This document shows, in pieces, positions 21,037 through 28,727 of a stretch of DNA of 64,000 nt (position 1 is its first letter; every line of letters begins with the position of its first letter). This stretch comes from Arthrobacter glacialis (GTDB lineage: Bacteria; Actinomycetota; Actinomycetes; Actinomycetales; Micrococcaceae). A program made the position numbers and the translations under genes. The notes under the pieces were generated by a model, which was not told the origin of the DNA, searched no databases, and was given only the letters and a program-made list of their open reading frames with translations. The stretch covers positions 124,001 to 188,000 of the forward strand of contig NZ_PPXC01000004.1 of assembly GCF_002909445.1 (NCBI RefSeq). Reading direction: 5' to 3'.

Positions 21037-21160
21037 ACTTATGCGCACAACTCGGCTCGAGTTGTGCGCATAAGTGTTTATGCGCAGAACTCGACCTGGG
21101 TTCAGCGCATCAGTTCAGTCGAATGAACTGATGCGCAGAACTCGACCTGGGTCCAGCGCA
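21037..21160. repeat. Nested inverted and direct repeats
   Basis: Three elements share words. A perfect 18-base-arm hairpin (ACTTATGCGCACAACTCG and complement) is at 21037-21075. Two 30-base direct repeats with one mismatch are at 21080-21109 and 21131-21160, with a 51-base period. A second hairpin, with perfect 13-base arms (GCGCATCAGTTCA), is at 21105-21136, joining the two repeats. The cluster fills the gap between the convergent aminotransferase and response-regulator genes. A role in termination is likely; the direct repeats are not explained by that. Confidence 0.85.
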
Positions 21161-21177
21161 CAAGTTCATGGATCCCT

Positions 21178-21834
21178 TTAGAGCAGGCGGCGGTCGGCGG
21201 CCCAGCGGGTCAGCTCGTGACGCGAGGACAGCTGCAGCTTGCGCAGCACCGCTGAGACGTGGGTTTCCACTGTCTTGATCGAGATGAACAGCGCTTTGGC
21301 CACCTCCTTGTAGGAGTAGCCGCGAGCAATCAGGCGCATGACTTCAAGCTCGCGTGCCGAGAGCTTGTCCAGCTCGTCCTCCACAGCAACTTCCGCCGTG
21401 CCGAAGGCATCCAGCACAAATCCTGCCAGCCGGGGCGAAAAGACCGCGTCCCCGCCCGCCACCCGCCGCACGGCGTCGGAGATCTCTGCTCCGGAAATTG
21501 ACTTCGTAACATAACCTCGGGCGCCGGCCCTGATGACTGAAACCACGTCCTCGGCCGAGTCGGAAACACTCAGGGCCAGGAACTTCGTGGTGGCCAACTG
21601 CGCCGTGCACCCGGCAATGACTTCCCGCCCGCCCTGACCGCGCCCGCCCGGCAGATGAACATCGAGCAGGACCACATCGGGCAAGGTGGCGTTGACTGCG
21701 GCAATGGCGTCCTCAACAGTGGCGGCTTCTGCCAGGACCAGAATGTCCTGGGCCAGATCAGCCTTGAGCCCGGAACGGAAAATGGCGTGATCATCCACAA
21801 TCACAACCCGGATGGGCGTTGGCGGCATTGTCAT
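21178..21834 (-). CDS. NarL/LuxR-family response regulator
   Basis: Two-component DNA-binding regulator of 218 residues. The receiver domain has VIVDDH at the N-terminus and the phospho-acceptor Asp58 in VVLLDVH. The LuxR-type helix-turn-helix reads LSARELEVMRLIARG...SIKTVETHVSAVLRKL. It overlaps the end of the histidine kinase gene by four bases (ATGA), so kinase and regulator are translationally coupled. The context with PspC proteins suggests control of an envelope-stress response. Confidence 0.93.
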   Translation of the reverse strand: MTMPPTPIRVVIVDDHAIFRSGLKADLAQDILVLAEAATVEDAIAAVNATLPDVVLLDVHLPGGRGQGGREVIAGCTAQLATTKFLALSVSDSAEDVVSVIRAGARGYVTKSISGAEISDAVRRVAGGDAVFSPRLAGFVLDAFGTAEVAVEDELDKLSARELEVMRLIARGYSYKEVAKALFISIKTVETHVSAVLRKLQLSSRHELTRWAADRRLL

Positions 21835-23105
21835 TTTGTTTCCTCGGTGGCTGTCGTTTCACTGGGCAGGTGCAGGCGGACTTCCGTGCCGTCCGCTGAA
21901 CTAATGATCTCAGCGCTCCCGCCGTTGCGCTGCATGCGTCCGACGACGGACTCCCGCACTCCCAGCCTGTCCGCCGGCACGGCGCTGACATCAAAGCCCG
22001 GACCGCGGTCCTTGACAAAGACGTCAACTCCCGCAGGCCCTGCTTCCACATAGACGGAGACGGTGGTGGCACCGTGTCGGGCCCCGTTCAGGACTGCCTC
22101 ACGCACGGCTTGGACCAGCGCATGGCTGCGTTCGGTGAGTTCGGCATCGCCCACGGTGACAACCTCGACGGCCTGGCCGTACAGGTCTTCCACCTCGGCA
22201 CACACTGCCTTGACCCGCTCCACCAGGGCACCTGTGCTGTGCGTACCATCCTGATAAATCCATTCACGCAATTCACGTTCCTGCGCACGCGCCAACCGCG
22301 TCACATCGGATGGGGAGTTGGCGCTCTTTTGGATGAGGGCAAGTGTTTGCAGCACTGAGTCGTGCAGGTGGGCGGCGATTTCCGCCCGTTCCATTTCTCG
22401 AATGCGCCCCGCACGTTCGCCTTGGAAATCCCGCCAAAACTTCAGCCCCCAGGGGGCCAGAACAAGTCCCACACCTGCCAGCACCGCCAGAGAAGCAACC
22501 ACTGAGGCCCACACCAGCGTCCACGAACCCGATCCGGTGACAATCACGATGACCCCAACAATGACCAAGGCAATTCCGCCACCCAGCCGCCACAATGCAC
22601 TGGGCGTATCCATTTTGGCTGCGCTGAGCAGCCCAACCCGGCGGGTATTGTCCAATTGCATCCACGCCAGCACGGCGCCGATGGCTATGGCAAACAATGG
22701 AATCAGGGTGCCTAAATTCAGGTTCAGGCCCAGCTGCTGGCTCATCAGGACCACCGCAGCAATGAGCAGGCCGCCACCAATGAGCACTTCCTTGAAGCCC
22801 AGGGACAGTTTGGGCCGCGGCACGGCCGGCACAGAAACGGCCGGGGCTCCCGGTGCCGGCCGGAAGAGTTTCAGCCGCGGATTTCCGTCGGTATCCAGCA
22901 GCTTTCCGCCACTGACCTTGTCCTCACCGGCCAGGGGAACCAACAGCCACAGCCAGGCATAGAAGACCAGCCCCGCCCCATAGAAGAAGCTGGCGCCGAC
23001 CAGGATGGCACGCACCAGCCCCACCTTGATGCCAAGGTGTTCGGCCAATCCTCCCGCAACCCCGGCGATAACCCGCGCTTGGGAACGGTACATCTTTGCG
23101 CTCAT
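21831..23105 (-). CDS. PspC-domain histidine kinase
   Basis: Membrane sensor kinase of 424 residues. The N-terminal 60 residues are a PspC domain (RVIAGVAGGLAEHLGIKVGL) with its membrane helix; two or more further pairs of transmembrane helices follow at about 105-215. The HisKA_3 phospho-acceptor is His248 in AAHLHDSVLQTL. A HATPase_c domain follows (REAVLNGARHGA, KDRGPGFDV). The start is ATG 23103-23105. The architecture is that of PspC-type NarX/LiaS-like kinases. It probably senses membrane stress with the divergent PspC protein. The ligand is unknown. Confidence 0.92.
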   Translation of the reverse strand: MSAKMYRSQARVIAGVAGGLAEHLGIKVGLVRAILVGASFFYGAGLVFYAWLWLLVPLAGEDKVSGGKLLDTDGNPRLKLFRPAPGAPAVSVPAVPRPKLSLGFKEVLIGGGLLIAAVVLMSQQLGLNLNLGTLIPLFAIAIGAVLAWMQLDNTRRVGLLSAAKMDTPSALWRLGGGIALVIVGVIVIVTGSGSWTLVWASVVASLAVLAGVGLVLAPWGLKFWRDFQGERAGRIREMERAEIAAHLHDSVLQTLALIQKSANSPSDVTRLARAQERELREWIYQDGTHSTGALVERVKAVCAEVEDLYGQAVEVVTVGDAELTERSHALVQAVREAVLNGARHGATTVSVYVEAGPAGVDVFVKDRGPGFDVSAVPADRLGVRESVVGRMQRNGGSAEIISSADGTEVRLHLPSETTATEETK

Positions 23106-23219
23106 GGTTCCATCCAAACACGGCAAGGGCTAAGCCGTGGGGGTTCTCGGGGGTGCATCAGGGTTCTTTCAGGGTCACCCCCGATGTTCAGCAGCCGTTC
23201 CAAGGACCACCATGGAACT

Positions 23220-24569
23220 ATGAACAACATTCAGGACACCCCAGATCCAGCCGCGGGCCCAACGCCGGCCCCGGAAACCTTCGCACAAGCTGCCCCCGCC
23301 CCCCAGCCCGAATCCGCCAGGTTTTTTCACTGGCTTCGTGGTTTGGGCGTACAGCGTGGCCCCAATCGTTGGGTAGGCGGCGTGTGCAGCGGCTTGGCCA
23401 CGAGATGGGGCATTGACCCTGTCATAGTTCGCGGCCTTGCTGTGGTTCTCACTCTCTTCTTTGGGGTGGGACTGTTGGCCTACGGCGTTGCATGGGCGCT
23501 TTTGCCCGAACCCGATGGCCGCATCCACGTTGAAGAAGTGGCCCGCGGCCGCTGGTCAACAGGGATGACCGGAGCCTCCATTGTGACGTTCCTGGGCCTG
23601 GTTGGCCCGGGGCAAGGACTGGTCTGGGGCGACCATGACGGTTGGTTCCCGTGGCCGCTGTTCTGGATTGCAGCAGTGGCTGGGATCATCTACTGGGCAA
23701 TTAACCGCGGCAAGGACAAAGGGCCCCAGCCTGTCCACGGTGGTGTGAATGAGCAGCTCACGCAGCCCTTCGGAGCGCCGCCCTATGGCGGGCCGCAGCA
23801 GTTCGCGGCACCCTACCAGGCCGGCCCCAACGCTCCAGCGCCTGCTTACGCGGGGCAGCAAGCCCCTTTCCTGCCCACGCAGCAATTCATCCCGGCTCCC
23901 CCGAAACCCCACAAGCCGGTCAAACTGACACAACGCCTGAGTGCCGCAGCAAGCCTGCTCGCGTTGGGCCTGGCCATCATGGTGGGTGCTGCGGTCCTGA
24001 TTTTGGACGCCACGTCCGTCATTGACCTCAACGGCTACCAGATGGCCACGGCGGCTGCGGCTGCCGGCATCACCGCTGGCGTGGCCATCATTGTGGCCGG
24101 TCTCATGGGCCGGGCAGCCGGCGGCGTGGGCGCCTTTGCGATCATTGCCTTGTTGGCAGGGAGCCTATTCAGCCTGCCCCTGCACAACGGACAGTTCACA
24201 CCCCTGCAGGAGATGAACTGGGCGCCGGCCACCGTCAGCTCCGCCGAAGCCGGCCGGTCGCTGGTGCTGGGCAACGCCACCCTTGACCTGACCAAGTTCG
24301 ACGACGGCACCACCCTCACCTCCGATGTGAGAGTCCCGCTTGAATTGGCTGCCTCCACAGTGATCCTCAAAGTGCCCACCAGCATTCCTGTCCGCATTGA
24401 AAGCCAACTCGCTGCCGCCTCGCTGACTATTGACGGGCAAAACAACGGTGGCGCCATTGCCGAAGAGTCCACCACTGACCTCAACCCCGACGCCAAGGGA
24501 TACGGGCTGATCATCACCTTGCAGGGGGCGGCCAGTGACATCACTGTGGTTCCCGTGGCAGGCCAGTGA
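23220..24569 (+). CDS. PspC domain / LiaF-like membrane protein
   Basis: Protein of 449 residues. It has a Pro/Ala-rich N-terminus, then a PspC domain (PNRWVGGVCSGLATRWGIDP), more transmembrane helices, a Pro/Gln/Ala-rich linker of about 80 residues, four further membrane helices and a C-terminal beta-rich domain of about 110 residues resembling LiaF or DUF4097 proteins. The start is ATG 23220; an in-frame upstream extension is antisense to the kinase gene. It is divergent from the kinase, and its partner 24566 overlaps its stop by four bases. It likely acts as accessory or regulator of the two-component system. Confidence 0.82.
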   Translation: MNNIQDTPDPAAGPTPAPETFAQAAPAPQPESARFFHWLRGLGVQRGPNRWVGGVCSGLATRWGIDPVIVRGLAVVLTLFFGVGLLAYGVAWALLPEPDGRIHVEEVARGRWSTGMTGASIVTFLGLVGPGQGLVWGDHDGWFPWPLFWIAAVAGIIYWAINRGKDKGPQPVHGGVNEQLTQPFGAPPYGGPQQFAAPYQAGPNAPAPAYAGQQAPFLPTQQFIPAPPKPHKPVKLTQRLSAAASLLALGLAIMVGAAVLILDATSVIDLNGYQMATAAAAAGITAGVAIIVAGLMGRAAGGVGAFAIIALLAGSLFSLPLHNGQFTPLQEMNWAPATVSSAEAGRSLVLGNATLDLTKFDDGTTLTSDVRVPLELAASTVILKVPTSIPVRIESQLAAASLTIDGQNNGGAIAEESTTDLNPDAKGYGLIITLQGAASDITVVPVAGQ

Positions 24570-24904
24570 TGACCGTCCCGCCAACCCCAGACTCAACACC
24601 CACCACTGCAACGGAGCCACTCATGTCTAATCCCACAGAACCCCTGGAGATCCCCGACGTCGTCAAGCATCCCGAGCCGGGGAGCCACCCTGCCAAGGAG
24701 GGCACAACCAGGGCAGGCACAGTCCGGGTGGGCACAATAGTCTGGGGCGCCGTCGTGGTGGCCCTGGGTATTCTCATCATCCTCACCCGGCAGGCCGGGC
24801 TTTCCCTAGACGCCGGACAGACCGCCATCTGGCTCCTGTTCGGGGCAGGGGTGGCCATGGTGGCCGGCGGGGCCATCAACCTACTGCGCAGAAAAGTCCA
24901 ATAG
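24566..24904 (+). CDS. Small membrane protein, PspC module
   Basis: Protein of 112 residues, not recognised beyond its topology. The first 50 residues are Thr/Pro/Glu-rich and hydrophilic, and two hydrophobic segments follow (VWGAVVVALGILIIL and AIWLLFGAGVAMVAGGAINL), ending in RRKVQ. Its start ATGA overlaps the previous stop; a second ATG at 24623 could also serve. The coupling implies that it works with the PspC/LiaF-like protein. No catalytic motifs are visible. Confidence 0.7.
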   Translation: MMTVPPTPDSTPTTATEPLMSNPTEPLEIPDVVKHPEPGSHPAKEGTTRAGTVRVGTIVWGAVVVALGILIILTRQAGLSLDAGQTAIWLLFGAGVAMVAGGAINLLRRKVQ

Positions 24905-24931
24905 CGAACTGTCCACGGATGCGCCTGCGAG

Positions 24932-24959
24932 TTGCCGAGATCACATGAACGTCTAGAAT
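24932..24959 (+). promoter_or_regulatory. Candidate pfkA promoter
   Basis: TTGCCG at 24932-24937 and TAGAAT at 24954-24959 are separated by 16 bases, a good match to a housekeeping sigma promoter. The start codon at 25030 is 70 bases downstream and has GAAGGA at about 25011 as a ribosome-binding site. Confidence 0.5.
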
Positions 24960-25029
24960 GGTCTACAGAGGAGCTCAATGATGCGCTCAAACCACATTGA
25001 CTCCATCCCCTCGAAGGACCTAAATACTC

Positions 25030-26055
25030 ATGAAGATTGGAATTCTCACCAGCGGCGGAGACTGCCCTGGATTGAATGCAGTGATCCGCGGAATCGTCCT
25101 CAAGGGCATCAAGGTTCACGGCCACGAATTTGTGGGCTTCCGTGACGGCTGGCGAGGCGTGGTTGAAGGCGACATCATGGATCTTCCACGCCAAATGGTG
25201 CGCGGAATTTCCAAGCAGGGTGGCACCATTTTGGGGACCTCCCGCACCAACCCGTTTGAGGGCAATGGCGGCCCTGAGGTCATCAAGGCGCACATGGACC
25301 GCCTGGGCATCGACGCCATGATTGCGATTGGCGGCGAAGGCACCCTGGCCGCGGCCCGCCGCCTGACGGATGCCGGACTGAAAATTGTTGGCGTGCCCAA
25401 GACGGTGGACAACGACCTTGACGCAACGGACTACACCTTCGGTTTTGACACTGCCGTGCAGATCGCCACAGAAGCCATTGACCGTTTGCGCACCACAGGC
25501 GAATCACACCACCGGTGCATGATTGCCGAAGTCATGGGTCGCCATGTTGGCTGGATTGCCCTGCACGCCGGCATGGCAACAGGCGCACACGCCGTCTTGA
25601 TCCCGGAACAAAAAACCAGCATGGACCAGATCGTTGAGTGGGTTCAGGAAGCCCACGACCGCGGCCGCGCCCCCTTGGTGGTTGTGGCTGAGGGTTTTGT
25701 CCCCGACCACAAGGATTCCCCGCACTCCCAGCGCGGACTGGACGCGTTCGGCCGCCCGCGACTGGGCGGCATTGCCGACCAGCTGGCCCCGGAGATTGAA
25801 GCCCGCACAGGCATCGAAACCCGCGCCACCACGCTGGGCCACATCCAACGCGGCGGCGTTCCCTCCAGCTTTGACCGTGTGCTAGCCACACGATTGGGCA
25901 TGGCAGCGGTTGACTCCGTGGTGGAAGAACGCTGGGGCACCATGGTCTCACTCAAGGGAACCGAGATTGAGCATGTTCCCTTCGAGGCCGCCCTGGGCAA
26001 CCTCAAGACAGTTCCGCAGCACCGCTACGACGAGGCCTCCATCTTGTTCGGCTGA
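25030..26055 (+). CDS. pfkA: 6-phosphofructokinase
   Basis: Glycolytic phosphofructokinase of 341 residues. The substrate and nucleotide motifs are LTSGGDCPGLNAVIRG, AIGGEGTLAAARRL, PKTVDNDLDATDYTFGFDTA, EVMGRHVGWIAL and GHIQRGGVPSSFDR. The residue after GGE is Gly, the ATP-type choice. Lys precedes TVDND, as in pyrophosphate-dependent and some actinobacterial ATP enzymes, so the phosphoryl donor cannot be fixed with certainty. A canonical terminator follows at 26064-26103. Strong identification as PFK. Confidence 0.94.
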   Translation: MKIGILTSGGDCPGLNAVIRGIVLKGIKVHGHEFVGFRDGWRGVVEGDIMDLPRQMVRGISKQGGTILGTSRTNPFEGNGGPEVIKAHMDRLGIDAMIAIGGEGTLAAARRLTDAGLKIVGVPKTVDNDLDATDYTFGFDTAVQIATEAIDRLRTTGESHHRCMIAEVMGRHVGWIALHAGMATGAHAVLIPEQKTSMDQIVEWVQEAHDRGRAPLVVVAEGFVPDHKDSPHSQRGLDAFGRPRLGGIADQLAPEIEARTGIETRATTLGHIQRGGVPSSFDRVLATRLGMAAVDSVVEERWGTMVSLKGTEIEHVPFEAALGNLKTVPQHRYDEASILFG

Positions 26056-26063
26056 CAGTAAAT

Positions 26064-26103
26064 AAAGCGCCCCGCAGCATTTATTGCTGCGGGGCGCTTT
26101 TTG
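26064..26103 (+). terminator. Intrinsic terminator of pfkA
   Basis: The 16-base arms AAAGCGCCCCGCAGCA / TGCTGCGGGGCGCTTT are perfect and followed by a T-run, nine bases after the pfkA stop. It could also end the sortase operon, whose last stop is at 26207 on the opposite strand. A close sequence copy stands at 31713-31746. Confidence 0.92.
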
Positions 26104-26206
26104 CTTGGGCACTCAAACCAAAGGGGACCCTCGTCTGGGGGAATCGAGGGCCCCCTCTGGTGATGCTGTCCATGCCGTCGCCTGGGGGTGCAACGGCCGG
26201 ACTGAC

Positions 26207-27133
26207 CTAGGACGCCGGGGGGACGTCCCAGGATTCTTTGTGGGGGCGGCCACGGCGCGCGGCCACCAACAAAATACTGATTGAGCCGAGGGCTGCCGTT
26301 CCCATGCCAACGGCCCACCAAGGGAAGCCGGCGTCGATCGACCGCCCACCTGGCGCAGCGTCAGCGGACACGGTGGGGATGCGCTCCCCTGTAACAACCA
26401 GACGGTGGGTGTTGATGCCGATGGGGGTGCAGGTGATCAGAGACAGGAGATCCTCACCCGGCACCGGCCTGAGGGACTGCGTCTCGGTCGGCAAAATGGT
26501 TTCAATGCTGGAGACGCGGTAGGTCAGCACTTCGCCGTAGACTTCCAGTGAAATCTGTTCACCCACCTTGACCTCTTCAAGATCTGTGAAGATGGTGGAC
26601 TCCGGAAGTCCCGAGTGCCCGGTCAAAACGGCGTGGGTTCCCGCACCGCCCACCGGCAGCGCAGTTCCGAACAGGTGCCCCACTCCCCGCCTCAGCACCG
26701 AGTCACTAGTTCCGTGCAGTACCGGCAGGTCCGCCCTAATGGAGGGGATCTGCAAACGTGCCATTAGCCCGTCCGAGCTGAGCGCCAGCTGCTTTCGATA
26801 TTCGGCGCCAGCCCCGGTCTGTCCGCCCGCGGGGTTGTTGTTGAACGGATCAAGCAAAGCCCCGCCCGTCAACGTCTTGTTGTACTCCCGTGCCGCGTCA
26901 AGGGCCTCGTTGCGGCCTTCCGGGCCAAGGATCTCCACGCTGCTGCCGTAGGTATTCAAATCCCGTGACTGCTGCAGCGTGGAGAACCAACTTGCCGTGG
27001 TCGGGTAGAGAAGAACGCTTACGCCAACAAAGATCAGTACGGCAATGAATACCACCGAGCCCGGGACCTTGCCCCGCTGGCCTGGCGCCGCACCGGCCTG
27101 TGCCAGCTGCGTCAGCGTGTCATCTCGTCCCAT
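26207..27133 (-). CDS. Class C (pilin) sortase
   Basis: Membrane cysteine transpeptidase of 308 residues that cleaves LPXTG-like motifs and joins pilin subunits. It has an N-terminal membrane helix (about 25-43) and a C-terminal one (about 271-292). The catalytic residues are His173 in TGHSG, Cys235 in LITCTPIG and Arg244 in NTHRL. The class C lid motif DPF is visible at 95-97. It is third and last in a minus-strand operon after the large surface protein and the major pilin, the standard arrangement of SrtC-type pilus loci. No housekeeping sortase is seen here. Confidence 0.93.
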   Translation of the reverse strand: MGRDDTLTQLAQAGAAPGQRGKVPGSVVFIAVLIFVGVSVLLYPTTASWFSTLQQSRDLNTYGSSVEILGPEGRNEALDAAREYNKTLTGGALLDPFNNNPAGGQTGAGAEYRKQLALSSDGLMARLQIPSIRADLPVLHGTSDSVLRRGVGHLFGTALPVGGAGTHAVLTGHSGLPESTIFTDLEEVKVGEQISLEVYGEVLTYRVSSIETILPTETQSLRPVPGEDLLSLITCTPIGINTHRLVVTGERIPTVSADAAPGGRSIDAGFPWWAVGMGTAALGSISILLVAARRGRPHKESWDVPPAS

Positions 27134-27210
27134 GTGCAGGAGGACTCCTCAATCAAGGACCCTGGCGGGAGACGTGAGCACGTCTCCCGCCAGGGCACAA
27201 CGGGTGTTGA

Positions 27211-28659
27211 TTAGACCTGCGAGACGCGGCGGGTGCTGCGCTTGCGGAGGGCAACGCCACCGGCGATGGACAACAGTCCGAGGCCGACGATCATGAAGGC
27301 CACGGTGCCGGGGCCACCCGTGAGCGGGAGCGTGAACGGCTTGGTCTGCGGGTTGGCAACGATGATGTCAACGGTGGTCGTGATTTCGGTGTTGACGATG
27401 AACGACTTCGGGGCTTCCTTGCTCACGTCGGCGGCAATAGTGTAGCCGGCAGGTGCCTTGGTCTCAACCAACCAGTAGGTGATGGGCGCACCCGCACCAT
27501 TCAGATTCACCCGCAGGCCGGCGATGTTGACGCGGCCGTTGGCGTCCGAGGGGAAGACGGTGCTGCCGGAGACGGAGATGGGGTTGTTGTCGTTCTTAGC
27601 GTCTGCTTCACTCGCGTAGACCTTGAACTCTGCGCCCTGCAGGAACTTCGTCGCCGTGCCAGCGGCAACCTTGCTGATGATCACATTGCCCCAGTTGGTC
27701 TGCACTTTGGTTGATGTGGTCTTGCTGCCGTTGATGAATACAGATGCGTCGTTTGAGATGATGCCTGAGGTGTTGCCAAGTGAGGTGACAGTGGTGATCA
27801 GGCCAACATTGACAGTGGCGCCCGGAGCGAGTTTGAGCAGGCCTGCGGCAGTGAAATTGAAGGTCACGGTGCCGGGAACCGTAGTGGTGTCGATCGTATA
27901 GTCGGCCGGCGCGGTTACCACCGTGCCAGATGACAAGGTCACGGTGGAGCTCTTGTATGTCAGGCGGGAATCGAGCGTATCGGAGATGGCGAAGCTCGTC
28001 AGCACATTGCCCTGGGATGCGTTGGGCACTTTGGCGGCAATGTTCCACTTGACGTCGGATCCGAGTCCTTTGGCCGCTGAATCGTCAACCGCTTTTGTCA
28101 CCGAAGCCAGTGAGTTCTTCGGGTAGACGTGAACGCCATAGATCCAGGTGTTGTCCGTGTTGTTCGGCAGCGGCAGCGTCACCAAGAAGGGCTGAGCGGC
28201 AAAGGCGATGTTGTTGGCGCCCGGAAGTGTCTCGGTGACGAGATAGACGGCTTGGTCGAGACCTGCAAAGGTGAGGAGGCCGTTAGCGTCGGTCACGCCT
28301 GTTGTTGCCGCACCGAGCTGACCGGCAACGCCCGCCGGCGTCAAGCCAACCGTCTTGGCCCATCCTGCGTTGGTGGACAAGTCAACGAAGCTGCTATTGA
28401 CCTTCTGGATCTGGAAGGTGACCCCGTTCAGTGGATTCGGCGGAGGGGTGACGAGCTCGAGTCCATTCGGTGCCGTCCCCAGTGTTTCCGGCTGGGCGTG
28501 CTTGTGGATGGTGATTGACTTCGGTGCATCCGGAACGATGTTCCCGGCATCGGCTGCGCTGGCCGGCAGCATGCTTCCGAAGAGTGCTGCGGTGGCCAGG
28601 GCGGCGATGCCGAGACCGGCTGTGATGCGCCGCGCGAGCGGTGTTCTTGCAGTGGACAT
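27211..28659 (-). CDS. Major pilin, SpaH/EbpB-like, LPLTG-anchored
   Basis: Secreted, covalently polymerised pilin of 482 residues. The signal peptide covers about residues 1-36 (LARRITAGLGIAALATAALF). The pilin motif VHVYPKNS is at 176-183, with Lys181 as the expected inter-subunit cross-link. The E-box LVETKAPAGY is at 397-406, with Glu399 probably in an intramolecular isopeptide bond. LPLTGG at 444-449, a hydrophobic span and an RKRSTRR tail form the sorting signal. It is 77 bases upstream of its sortase. This is the main shaft subunit. Confidence 0.94.
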   Translation of the reverse strand: MSTARTPLARRITAGLGIAALATAALFGSMLPASAADAGNIVPDAPKSITIHKHAQPETLGTAPNGLELVTPPPNPLNGVTFQIQKVNSSFVDLSTNAGWAKTVGLTPAGVAGQLGAATTGVTDANGLLTFAGLDQAVYLVTETLPGANNIAFAAQPFLVTLPLPNNTDNTWIYGVHVYPKNSLASVTKAVDDSAAKGLGSDVKWNIAAKVPNASQGNVLTSFAISDTLDSRLTYKSSTVTLSSGTVVTAPADYTIDTTTVPGTVTFNFTAAGLLKLAPGATVNVGLITTVTSLGNTSGIISNDASVFINGSKTTSTKVQTNWGNVIISKVAAGTATKFLQGAEFKVYASEADAKNDNNPISVSGSTVFPSDANGRVNIAGLRVNLNGAGAPITYWLVETKAPAGYTIAADVSKEAPKSFIVNTEITTTVDIIVANPQTKPFTLPLTGGPGTVAFMIVGLGLLSIAGGVALRKRSTRRVSQV

Positions 28660-28727
28660 GAGCTTTTCCTATCAGGAGAGGGTGAGGTTTGGAGAAGATT
28701 AGTTGTGGGTTTGAGGTAAGGATGGGG

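Noticed and set aside
21080-21160. CRISPR-like direct repeats
   Set aside because: There are only two repeat copies and a spacer of 21 bases that is itself palindromic; no cas gene is near.
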